Positions 20,067-28,093 of a stretch of DNA of 64,000 nucleotides are shown piece after piece (positions within the stretch are counted from its first letter, which is position 1; the number at the start of each line of letters is the position of its first letter). Under the pieces are notes generated by a model. It saw nothing but the letters and a program-made list of their open reading frames with translations, ran no database searches and was not told where the DNA came from. The translations under genes were made by a program, and so were the position numbers. Source of the DNA: Sphingomonas mucosissima (GTDB lineage Bacteria; Pseudomonadota; Alphaproteobacteria; Sphingomonadales; Sphingomonadaceae); contig NZ_NBBJ01000003.1 in NCBI RefSeq assembly GCF_002197665.1, forward strand, positions 372,001 through 436,000, written 5' to 3'.

Positions 20067-20610
20067 TCAAAATACTCCTGAACGCGTGATCGCCGTTGGA
20101 ACAGAGCGTCGGTCGCGGCGCGACGTCGGACTATGCCACCAAGGCCCCCATCAAACCCGCGGCAGCGGACAACGTTCAATTCATCGAGCGGAAAACCTCC
20201 ACATGCAGTTCCGTCGGACAAACCCCCTGCTTATCTGATTGCGGACACACCGCACTGAAGTGGCCCGCCGTTGATGCAAACGCCTTGTCGACGCGAGGGG
20301 TAAGCGTTTCATCGCCTGAACTGCCGGTTCGGACGAGCACACGAACCTAATCACCTTGCGGAGCGCGCTGATGGGTGCAGGTGCGGTGACAAAGAGACAG
20401 GAGAGCGGCGGACGCGGGCGGGGTCGAGGATCATTCGACGACGATCCCGTAGCGGGTCAGGCCGCTGCTCGTCCGCCTTTCCCCAACACGCGTGCTTCTT
20501 CCGCCCAGCGCCGAGAGCGCTCCTTGTAATAAGCCCGTAGCACAGCCGCTTTAGCTGTCCGGAGACGGAAGCCACATCATGCTTCCCTATCAGCCAGGGA
20601 GAACATCATC
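20067..20610. other. Divergent intergenic region
   Basis: About 540 bp between the leftward stress-type gene and the rightward TonB receptor. Apart from a candidate stress promoter (20187-20212) and the receptor's ribosome-binding site, nothing recognisable was seen. Open frames here have no family resemblance. Confidence 0.5.
20187..20212 (-). promoter_or_regulatory. Possible EcfG-type general stress promoter
   Basis: On the minus strand GGAAC, 17 bases, then CGCT. The alphaproteobacterial EcfG consensus is GGAAC-N16/17-CGTT, so the -35 is perfect and the -10 has one mismatch. It lies about 120 bases upstream of a stress-type protein gene. Tentative. Confidence 0.25.
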
Positions 20611-23412
20611 GTGCTGAATGCCCGGTCGCGCCTGTGCGCGAGCGCTTCGTTTGCCATGCTCATCGTCAGCGCTGGCATTAACCCCGCCAGCGCAGAGATT
20701 GCGGCAGACGAAGCCCTGCTCGCGACATCGAACCGCAGCACGATCACCGGTATGGTGCGTGACGAAACTGGCGCCGCCCTGCCGGGCGCCCGCATCAGCG
20801 TGGAAGGTACCAACACCGACACGACATCCAGTTTGCAAGGTGATTTCACCTTGAACGTGCCAGCCGAAGGTTCGGTCACGCTGGTCATCGATTATCTGGG
20901 ACGGTCAATCGTTACGCGCGTCGTCGAGGCGGCAGAACGCAACGGGCGGATCGACATCGTGCTGCCGGCAGCAGGCGCCTCAGACACCGCGATCGTGGTG
21001 GTCGGCGCTTCTCTTCTGGACAATACCGCCCGCGCTCTGAACCAGCAGCGGCAGGCCGATAACAATATCGACGTGCTTTCGGCTGATGCGATCGGCCGCT
21101 TCCCGGATCCGAACATAGCGGAAGCGCTGCAGCGCGTTCCAGGCGTCGCCATCGAGCGCGATCAGGGCGAAGGGCGCTACATTAACGTGCGCGGCGCACC
21201 GGCGGAATTCAGTGCGGTCACCATCGACGGCGTGACCGTCTCCTCGGTTGATCCTTCTACCCGTGCCGTCGATCTTGATACGATCCCGTCGGACATCGTA
21301 TCCAACATCGCCGTCAGCAAGACGCTGTTACCGTCACAAGAAGCGGATTCGATCGCTGGCGCGATCGATATCTCGACCCGCTCGCCGTTCGACCGGAGCG
21401 GGTTCGCGCTGACCGGTATGGCGGGCGCTGGTTATAATCAGTTCGGCGACACCAGCGATTATCGCGCGTCTATGTCGGTCGGCAATCGGTTTGGCGCGAA
21501 CAACAACTTCGGCGCTCTTGTATCGGGCAGCTATTCTCGCACGCACCGCCAACCAGACAATGTGGAGAACGTCTGGGCGCTTGTCGGCCCGGCGGGTGCC
21601 CAGCGTTATGGCGTGACCGAAACGCTGTTCAAGGATTACGATACCAAGCGCGAGCGCATCGCTGGCACCGGAACGCTGGAGTGGCGGCCAACCGATACGG
21701 ACCGTGTGTATCTGCGCGGCTCATACGCGCGGTTCGAGGATGACGAATATCGCAACCGGCTGGGCATTCTGTGGACAGACGGCACGCTCCAGCCCGGCTT
21801 CACCGACAGCAGCGCGACGTACACCAACACCCGCATCGAGAAGCAGATCCGGCACCGCGTGCAACGCAATGAGATCTGGACAGTGGTGGGCGGCGGCGAA
21901 CACACGCTGAACGGCGGCGTGCTCAGCTACAATGCCGCATATTCCAAGTCCGATCAGACGTATCCGCAGCGAGACGAGCTCCTCTTCCGCTCCTCGCTCC
22001 GGCCGCGGCAAAGCTACGATTTCAGCGGCGGCGGACTTCCGCGTTACTCTCTTTTCGAAACGGGCGAACACCTTCAGATCGACCGCTATGCGTTTCGCGA
22101 AAATGTATTCCGCTCCAATACCACTCTAAACGACGAATTCAGCGCGCAGGTGCGTATGGACGTGCCGACCGAGGTCTTCGGTCATGAAGCCACGATCAGC
22201 TTCGGCGGAAAGTATCGCGATCGCAACATCGATGCCGACGAGGAGCGTTTCCGCGATCGCCGCGCATCTGCAGCGCCGTCCCAGCCGCTTTCCGGCTTTC
22301 TGACGGACGAGCCGTCACGCAACTTCGATTATGAGCTCGGCAACATCATCAACGGCAGCCTTGCGGACGCTTACTTCAACCAGTTCCGCAGCACGTCCGA
22401 ACGCCGGTTGCCGCAGTCATTGTCGGCAGATTATCGCGCCAACGAAAAGATACTCGGGATCTTCGGCATGGCGCGCGCCGAGTTCAACGGCACAACCGTG
22501 ATCGCCGGTTTGCGCGTCGAGGATACTTTGTTTCGGGCGACAACGCCGCTTCTCGCCACTCCATCCAAGACGAAATATTTCGAGGTGTTCCCAAACCTCA
22601 CCTTCCGGCACGAATTTTCGTCCAATCTGATTGGACGCTTCGCGCTTACGCGCGGGATCAACCGGCCCAACTTCCGTCAGATCGTACCGCGTCGGCTTGA
22701 CTCGACCGAGGGCAACACAGTGTTCATTGAGGAAGGCAATCCAAACCTCCGACCCACATTGTCGAACAACGCTGACATCGGACTCGAATATTACATTCGC
22801 CCGCTCGGCGTGATTTCGGTGAGCGGCTTCTACAAGGACCTGAAGGATTATCGTTATACGGTGACCCGAGCGGGCACATTTGTGGATCAGGACGGCCCTC
22901 GAGCAGCCCTTTTCACCCGACCGGAGAATGCACCGAACGGCAAGCTTTACGGCTTCGAGGTGAACTGGCAGCAGCAATTCGGTTTCCTGCCCGGTTTCCT
23001 CGGTGGCTTTGGCGTGTTCGCCAACTACACCTACACGGAGGCTAATTCCTCGTTGTCGCAGCCTTACGCCGGCCGTCAGCGCTTTCCTCTGCCGGGCCAG
23101 TCGAAGCACATGTGGAATGCTTCTCTGTTCTACGAAAAGGGACCGGTGAACCTCCGTGTCGCGTACACCAAGCGCTCCGATTATTTGAACGAGATCAATG
23201 CCGATCAACCGGATCTCGATCTGTACTGGCGAGGCCGTGGGCAGCTTGACGTGACCGGTAGCGTCCAATTGACGCCGTCGATCAACCTGTTCGCCGAGGG
23301 TAAGAACCTGACCAACAGCGCCGGCGAGCGTTATTATGGCATCCGCGAGCGCACGTACGAATATGAGAAGTTCGGCTACACATTGTTCGGCGGGGTGCGA
23401 GTGAAGCTGTGA
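20611..23412 (+). CDS. TonB-dependent receptor with N-terminal carboxypeptidase-regulatory-like domain
   Basis: A 933-residue outer membrane receptor of the large, polymer-type group. It has a signal peptide (about residues 1-30), a CarboxypepD_reg-like beta domain (about 45-115, ITGMVRDETGAALPGARISV), then the plug (FPDPNIAEALQRVPGVAIER, YINVRGAPAEF). A long barrel ends in FGYTLFGGVRVKL. The GTG start at 20611 is supported by AGGGAG eight to ten bases upstream. Its stop overlaps the GTG of a secreted phosphatase (GTGA), so the two are co-translated. The pairing suggests import of a phosphorylated compound, or of the product released from it by the phosphatase. Confidence 0.93.
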   Translation: MLNARSRLCASASFAMLIVSAGINPASAEIAADEALLATSNRSTITGMVRDETGAALPGARISVEGTNTDTTSSLQGDFTLNVPAEGSVTLVIDYLGRSIVTRVVEAAERNGRIDIVLPAAGASDTAIVVVGASLLDNTARALNQQRQADNNIDVLSADAIGRFPDPNIAEALQRVPGVAIERDQGEGRYINVRGAPAEFSAVTIDGVTVSSVDPSTRAVDLDTIPSDIVSNIAVSKTLLPSQEADSIAGAIDISTRSPFDRSGFALTGMAGAGYNQFGDTSDYRASMSVGNRFGANNNFGALVSGSYSRTHRQPDNVENVWALVGPAGAQRYGVTETLFKDYDTKRERIAGTGTLEWRPTDTDRVYLRGSYARFEDDEYRNRLGILWTDGTLQPGFTDSSATYTNTRIEKQIRHRVQRNEIWTVVGGGEHTLNGGVLSYNAAYSKSDQTYPQRDELLFRSSLRPRQSYDFSGGGLPRYSLFETGEHLQIDRYAFRENVFRSNTTLNDEFSAQVRMDVPTEVFGHEATISFGGKYRDRNIDADEERFRDRRASAAPSQPLSGFLTDEPSRNFDYELGNIINGSLADAYFNQFRSTSERRLPQSLSADYRANEKILGIFGMARAEFNGTTVIAGLRVEDTLFRATTPLLATPSKTKYFEVFPNLTFRHEFSSNLIGRFALTRGINRPNFRQIVPRRLDSTEGNTVFIEEGNPNLRPTLSNNADIGLEYYIRPLGVISVSGFYKDLKDYRYTVTRAGTFVDQDGPRAALFTRPENAPNGKLYGFEVNWQQQFGFLPGFLGGFGVFANYTYTEANSSLSQPYAGRQRFPLPGQSKHMWNASLFYEKGPVNLRVAYTKRSDYLNEINADQPDLDLYWRGRGQLDVTGSVQLTPSINLFAEGKNLTNSAGERYYGIRERTYEYEKFGYTLFGGVRVKL

Positions 23413-24833
23413 GGAAGGCATTTCTACTTGGGGCGGCGCTGGTCGCCGCCCCTGCGATCGGTCAGACGCGAGCCGGCAATCAACTGGCGCCGAAATCGCA
23501 GGCCGCGATGCCACGCACGCCCGGCATCCCCTACCGGCCGACCGGGATACCCGATCGCATTGTACTGACACCGGCAGCCGACGCTTCGCGCGGAGCAGCG
23601 GTCGCGTGGCGGACCGACCCCCGCCAGACGCAAGCAGTTGCGGAGATCGGGGTTGCGCTCGACAGCCCTGGGACAGCGCGCGACAAGCGTCAGGTGAGCG
23701 GAACCTCGTTCCCGCTCGACGCAGTGAACGGTCCGTCGATATACCATCAAGTGCGCTTCGCCGGGCTGCAGCCCGGCACCGCCTATGTGTACCGGGTGAA
23801 GGGCGCCGACGGCTGGAGCGAATGGCTGCCGTTCCATACGCCGGCGGCCTCTCCTGCGCCGTTCACGTTTCTGTATTTCGGAGACACGCAGAACCGTATC
23901 CTGGAGGTCGCCAGCCGTGTGATCCGGCAGGCGTTCCGCAGCACGGCTGATCCCGCTCTGGTTGTCCATGCCGGGGACTTGGTGGCGCAGCGGGAGGAAA
24001 AGGCCCACGACGATGAATGGGGTGAGTGGGCGGCGGCCGGCGGTTACAATTACGCCACGATCCAGCAGCTACCCGCCACCGGAAACCATGAATATGTCGA
24101 CGTTCCGGGGCCGGCAGGTCAGGAAAACAGGCTCATCGGGCCCCATTGGCAGCCCAGTTTTACGTTGCCACGCAATGGTGCGCCAGGAGCCGAAGCCACG
24201 AGCTACTTCGTGGACTGGCAAGGGGTTCGCTTCATCGTTCTTGATGGAACGTCAGCCCTGGATCTTGGCACGCTCGCCAGCCAGACACGCTGGCTCGATG
24301 CCACACTTGCAGCCTCAAAGGCCCGGTGGAACGTCGTGTTGTTCCATCAGCCGATATTCACCTGCGCGCGGCCCAACGACACCGAGGAGCTAAAGGCGGC
24401 GTGGAAGCCGATCTTCGAGGCGCGCGGCGTCGATCTCGTGCTGCAAGGACATGATCATTGTTATAGCCGGCTCACCAGCGAACAGGGGCGTGATGCCTCC
24501 AATCGCGCGCGTGCCGCCGGGCGCGTACAAGGTCCGGTCTACTTGGTCTCGGTCGTTGGCTCCAAAATGTACGCGCTCAACGATCGCGCGGCGACGCAGC
24601 CCGATCGCGTGGCCGAGGATACCGAATTATATCAGCGCATCGACGTTGACGGCGACCGGCTGACCCTTCGTAGCTTCACCGCCACCGGCAGGCTGTACGA
24701 CGGTTTTCGTCTGAACAAGCGGCGTGACGGCAGGAACCGGCTGGAGGTGTTGAGCGATCGGCCGATTGATACCCGCCGCTGCGCCGGAAACGTTGGACCC
24801 GATGGCTTCCCGTGCACGGCCCGAGGCCGCTAG
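23409..24833 (+). CDS. Secreted purple-acid-phosphatase-like metallophosphoesterase
   Basis: A 474-residue exported phosphoesterase. The signal peptide (MRKAFLLGAALVAAPAIG) is followed by a fibronectin-III-like domain (about 45-135, IVLTPAADASRGAAVAWRTD and FAGLQPGTAYVYRVKG). The calcineurin-like catalytic domain has all the metal ligands: YFGDTQNR, HAGDLV, TGNHEY, LFHQPIF and GHDHCYSR. This order and the FN3 domain match bacterial purple acid phosphatases, which release phosphate from organic phosphomonoesters or diesters in the periplasm or outside the cell. The GTG start overlaps the receptor stop, so expression is coupled to import. Substrate is not predictable. Confidence 0.9.
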   Translation: MRKAFLLGAALVAAPAIGQTRAGNQLAPKSQAAMPRTPGIPYRPTGIPDRIVLTPAADASRGAAVAWRTDPRQTQAVAEIGVALDSPGTARDKRQVSGTSFPLDAVNGPSIYHQVRFAGLQPGTAYVYRVKGADGWSEWLPFHTPAASPAPFTFLYFGDTQNRILEVASRVIRQAFRSTADPALVVHAGDLVAQREEKAHDDEWGEWAAAGGYNYATIQQLPATGNHEYVDVPGPAGQENRLIGPHWQPSFTLPRNGAPGAEATSYFVDWQGVRFIVLDGTSALDLGTLASQTRWLDATLAASKARWNVVLFHQPIFTCARPNDTEELKAAWKPIFEARGVDLVLQGHDHCYSRLTSEQGRDASNRARAAGRVQGPVYLVSVVGSKMYALNDRAATQPDRVAEDTELYQRIDVDGDRLTLRSFTATGRLYDGFRLNKRRDGRNRLEVLSDRPIDTRRCAGNVGPDGFPCTARGR

Positions 24834-25036
24834 CGATACCGCTCCCAGCAGGAGAAAGCCGCTAGCATTCGGCACAGTGCACCGGGTGTGCGGCCAAGCC
24901 CAGTTTCATCGAGGACAGTATACTTGCCTATATGAAGCCCGAAGACTGAGGCGCGCCACTGCGCCGAAGCTCGGCCTGCTGTTGAGGGATGCCGCCTTCG
25001 ACTCATAACTCGGCCGTATGCCGCAGTCCGGCGATC

Positions 25037-26218
25037 TCAAGCTAAACTCCGGTCCGAGTTCAGGGAGTGCAGTACCTCTTCCGTATGCTGTCCCAGCCGC
25101 GGCGGCTCGCGGGTAATCGCCATCGGCGTGGCGGAGAATTCTATGCCGGGCGCCATTGCAAGATAACTGCCTACCTCATCGTCGATCGGCCTTGCGGAGA
25201 AGAAGCTGACGTCAGTGAGGTGTGGGTCTTCAAGCACGCTTTCCAGGCTGTTGACGCGCATGATCGGGATGCTGTGCTTCGTCCCGAGATCCATCCAGTC
25301 CGTTGTGGTTCGGGTCGCCGCGGCTTCCGCTAGCATGCGGTGATAGGCAGCCACGCGTCCGCGACCGTCTGGCTCCGCGGCGTAGCGACGCTGGACCTCT
25401 GCCGCATCGATCCCGCCCAGCGCGAGATAGCGGTCGGAGGCATCCACATCCTGCGCCAATATCATGATGTAGCCATCGCTCGTCTGGAGAGCCTTGCGGA
25501 AAGGCGTGAGTGCGCCCGGGTGGCCGAGCTTACCGCGCGGGGGGCTGTAGCTGTGTCCGTGAAGATGCTCGACAAGGAGGAACCCCGCAAACGACTCGAG
25601 CATTGGCACCTTTACTTCCTGCCCCTCACCAGTGCGTTCGCGGTGAAGCAAGGCGGATTGGACACCGATCACTAGCATGAGGCCGCACACCTTGTCGGCC
25701 ATGTAGGTGGGGATCGGCCGGGGATCAGGATTGCCGTCGTACATCGGGAGCAAGGCTGTCGCCCCCGCCGCGCCCTGAATCAGATCGTCAAAGGCCTGTC
25801 GACCAGCATAGGCCCCGCCCTTGCCGAACCCACAAGCCCAGCCGTAAACGATGTCCGGGCGGATCGCCTGCACCTCGCGATAGCCGAAGCCAAGCCGTTC
25901 GACCGCTTCTGGACGCATGTTGTGGACGAACACGTCGGCCGTGCGGATTAGCGTGCGAAGGTGCTCGCGACCCGCGTCAGATTTCAGGTCGAGCACCACC
26001 GATCGCTTGTTCCGGTTCAACTGGAGGAAGGTGGCGGATACGTCCTCCGCCGGTGCGATCCGGCCCATCTCCCGCCGCTGGCGATCGCCCGAAGGTGTTT
26101 CGACCTTGATTACCTCCGCTCCGAGATCGCCGAGGATCTGAGTAGCGTATGGGCCAAGCACAAATTGCGTTATGTCGATCACTCGAATGCCCGCGAGCGG
26201 CCCAGAACGATCAGCCAA
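25037..26218 (-). CDS. CaiB/BaiF-type CoA-transferase (family III)
   Basis: A 393-residue family III CoA-transferase, which moves CoA between carboxylic acids through an aspartyl-CoA intermediate. The N-terminal signature is clear (AGIRVIDITQFVLGPYATQI, LGDLGAEVIKVETPSGD). The likely catalytic Asp is in the QAFDDLIQGAAG segment. Length is normal. The TTG start at 26218 is supported by GGAG eight bases upstream (context AAGGAGACAGGATC). No degradation-pathway genes are adjacent, so the substrate (for example an oxalate-, carnitine-, bile- or racemase-type acyl group) is open. Confidence 0.92.
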   Translation of the reverse strand: MADRSGPLAGIRVIDITQFVLGPYATQILGDLGAEVIKVETPSGDRQRREMGRIAPAEDVSATFLQLNRNKRSVVLDLKSDAGREHLRTLIRTADVFVHNMRPEAVERLGFGYREVQAIRPDIVYGWACGFGKGGAYAGRQAFDDLIQGAAGATALLPMYDGNPDPRPIPTYMADKVCGLMLVIGVQSALLHRERTGEGQEVKVPMLESFAGFLLVEHLHGHSYSPPRGKLGHPGALTPFRKALQTSDGYIMILAQDVDASDRYLALGGIDAAEVQRRYAAEPDGRGRVAAYHRMLAEAAATRTTTDWMDLGTKHSIPIMRVNSLESVLEDPHLTDVSFFSARPIDDEVGSYLAMAPGIEFSATPMAITREPPRLGQHTEEVLHSLNSDRSLA

Positions 26219-26532
26219 GATCCTGTCTCCTTGAGGTAGCCGAGTATGGCTGCGCGCTTCTACGCGCTTAAGCCGACCATCGCCTTTGATCTTCTCCGGA
26301 TCAACCCGCCGAAAGTGTGCGGCTCAACAAGGATGTGGAGCCGATACCAACATCCAGCAGTCCGTCGATGGACTCAGCATGGCCGTGACGTGTCCGTTCA
26401 CAAGAGCGCGCTGCCGGAACCGCCACGTTGACCGGAATGGTTGTGGTTATGCCCTATGCTGCTCATGAGCGGGCGCCGCGATGCCGAGTCCCTGGCGGCT
26501 GTCGGCGGCGAAGCCTGCGGCGCGACGCCGCT
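26219..26532. other. Intergenic region
   Basis: About 310 bp between two leftward genes. No gene, repeat or strong hairpin was seen. It must contain the promoter of the CoA-transferase gene. Confidence 0.45.
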
Positions 26533-27396
26533 TCACGCCGTGGCGGCAGGTGTAAGCTTCGGCAGCACTGCTGCCTCGTAATCGCTCTCGGCAAGCCGGA
26601 TGAGCGCGCGATCATCATGTTTCCACGGATGAAAACCCGGCAGGAAATAGGACAGCCAGACCCGAGCAACTTTGCGGGCCATGCCTGGATTGCCAAACGC
26701 ATACCAGCCGAGTCTCGCCCAAACACGCGGCCCAGTGAGCCCGTCCTGTCTCAAAAGACCCAGCATCCCACGGGCTCGACCAACGAAAAACTGCCAAGTC
26801 GTGATGATCATCACGAAGGATTTCACAAACCAGCGCTTCCGTCTGGTCCAGTCCTGCGTCGCATGTTGCCATGTGTCGTATGCGACACCTTTGTGTTCAA
26901 TCTCCTCCGCCGCGTGCCAAAGCCAAAGTGCGCGTGCTTGCTCATCCGCACCTTCCAGGTGCTTCGGATTTGCAATCAGCTCATGCGCGAGCATGGCGGT
27001 AAAATGTTCAAGCGCCGTGGTCACGGCAAGCGCGGCAATCGGATCACGGTTGTTGGTCAATGCCAATGCTTTGTCCACATCACGGTCGAGCAACTTGGTA
27101 TCATATCCCTGCTCCGCTACGTGGCGGTTGAACGCAACGTGCTCCCGGGTGTGCATCACTTCCTGTTTGACGAAGGCCTGAATCTCCGCCGCCAGCTTCG
27201 GCGACGCGCCCTCTCGAAACTCGCGAACGCTGTCGACGAAATACCCTTCGCCTTTGGGGAAAGTCACGGACAGCGCGTTGTAAAAGGCCGTGGCGATCGG
27301 ATCGTTGTTGAGCCACCAGCGCTGCATCACCCGTCCCCTAGCGAAACGGCGGTCTCGCGGCGTGATTGTAAGATCCTTTGGCGTTGCTGTGTTCAC
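26533..27396 (-). CDS. Predicted metal-dependent hydrolase (PF10118 family)
   Basis: A 287-residue protein of the Metal_hydrol family (PF10118), helical and di-iron-like. Metal-ligand-type clusters are visible: QEVMHTREHVAFN, TTALEHFTAML, HELIAN, and HAAEEIEHKGVAYD. This Glu/His pattern resembles ferritin-like and fatty-acid-hydroxylase-type proteins. One hydrophobic stretch near residues 180-200 may associate with membrane. The biochemical role of the family is not established. The start was set at the GTG at 27396 because GGAGG lies six bases upstream; an upstream in-frame TTG at 27420 would cover that site and is unlikely. Confidence 0.85.
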   Translation of the reverse strand: MNTATPKDLTITPRDRRFARGRVMQRWWLNNDPIATAFYNALSVTFPKGEGYFVDSVREFREGASPKLAAEIQAFVKQEVMHTREHVAFNRHVAEQGYDTKLLDRDVDKALALTNNRDPIAALAVTTALEHFTAMLAHELIANPKHLEGADEQARALWLWHAAEEIEHKGVAYDTWQHATQDWTRRKRWFVKSFVMIITTWQFFVGRARGMLGLLRQDGLTGPRVWARLGWYAFGNPGMARKVARVWLSYFLPGFHPWKHDDRALIRLAESDYEAAVLPKLTPAATA

Positions 27397-28093
27397 GGCC
27401 AACCTCCGGAAATGAGACAAAACTTTCCTTGAGACGAGATATGGCGTCGCAACCGATCGGCAAGTGCATGGGTGTCATCTTGTCGCGCCGACATGCCTTG
27501 GGAGAAGGCCGCCAGTTTTCTGTAGAGGCGCTGAGGCGAGCGGCCGACGTTCGGAGCGCTTGCTGACCGCCGCTCCGCAGCTGCAAGGACCGACAGCGGA
27601 ACGTCCAAATCTCGCTCCGCTACTTGAAACGGCCGCCCTTTCGTATTCCGCTGCGCTTAACGGCGCGTCAGGCCCAGGAAAAGGTGATCCTATTGCCGAC
27701 CCGAACGACTTTCCGCAGGAGCAACGCGGCGTCGTGCTCGGGATGGCGGCGGCACTGTGCATCACTGTCCTGGTCTCGGCAACGTGTCTGTACCGAGGTG
27801 TGGCAGACCCAACCACATTGGCCGAACGCCTGATTGTCACAGGGGGGCAGATGTGTTCGTGTTGTGCTGGCTTGCCGTGACGATCGGCAATGTCGGGCGA
27901 CTGTGTTTTGGTCGCGCCAGTGGACGGCTATTCGGACGCTTGAGCTCAGTCTAATCGCTCATCTTCGTAGAGTGAGGCCTGAGTCGAACAGCAATCGCGC
28001 GCGGTAAGTGAACGGCTCAAAAATTCGGCTGTCGAAAAAGAACCCGTGGCCCGCAGGATACCTTAACCTCGCAGCAACAAAGAAAGGTACCGC
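27397..28093. other. Intergenic region with decayed gene
   Basis: About 700 bp. The right-hand part contains the MAPEG-like remnant (27698-27954). The rest has no recognisable gene. It contains upstream sequence of the metal-dependent hydrolase at the left and the 3' end of the GGDEF-EAL gene at the right. Confidence 0.45.
27698..27954 (+). pseudogene. Remnant of a MAPEG-like membrane protein, frameshifted at a G run
   Basis: One frame reads DPNDFPQEQRGVVLGMAAAL and a hydrophobic helix up to a G6 run at 27842-27847. Past it, another frame continues sensibly (DVFVLCWLAVTIGNVGRL) and stops at 27954. The EQRGV...GM start, hydrophobic helix and LAVTIGNVGR segment resemble the N-terminal half of bacterial MAPEG proteins. 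Adding one G to the run would join the two frames. The C-terminal half is missing and no start codon with a ribosome-binding site is seen. A relic or sequencing error; family call tentative. Confidence 0.35.

Noticed and set aside
27464..27697. Left part of the open frame leading into the MAPEG-like remnant
   Set aside because: Composition and lack of a start signal indicate it is not part of the original gene.
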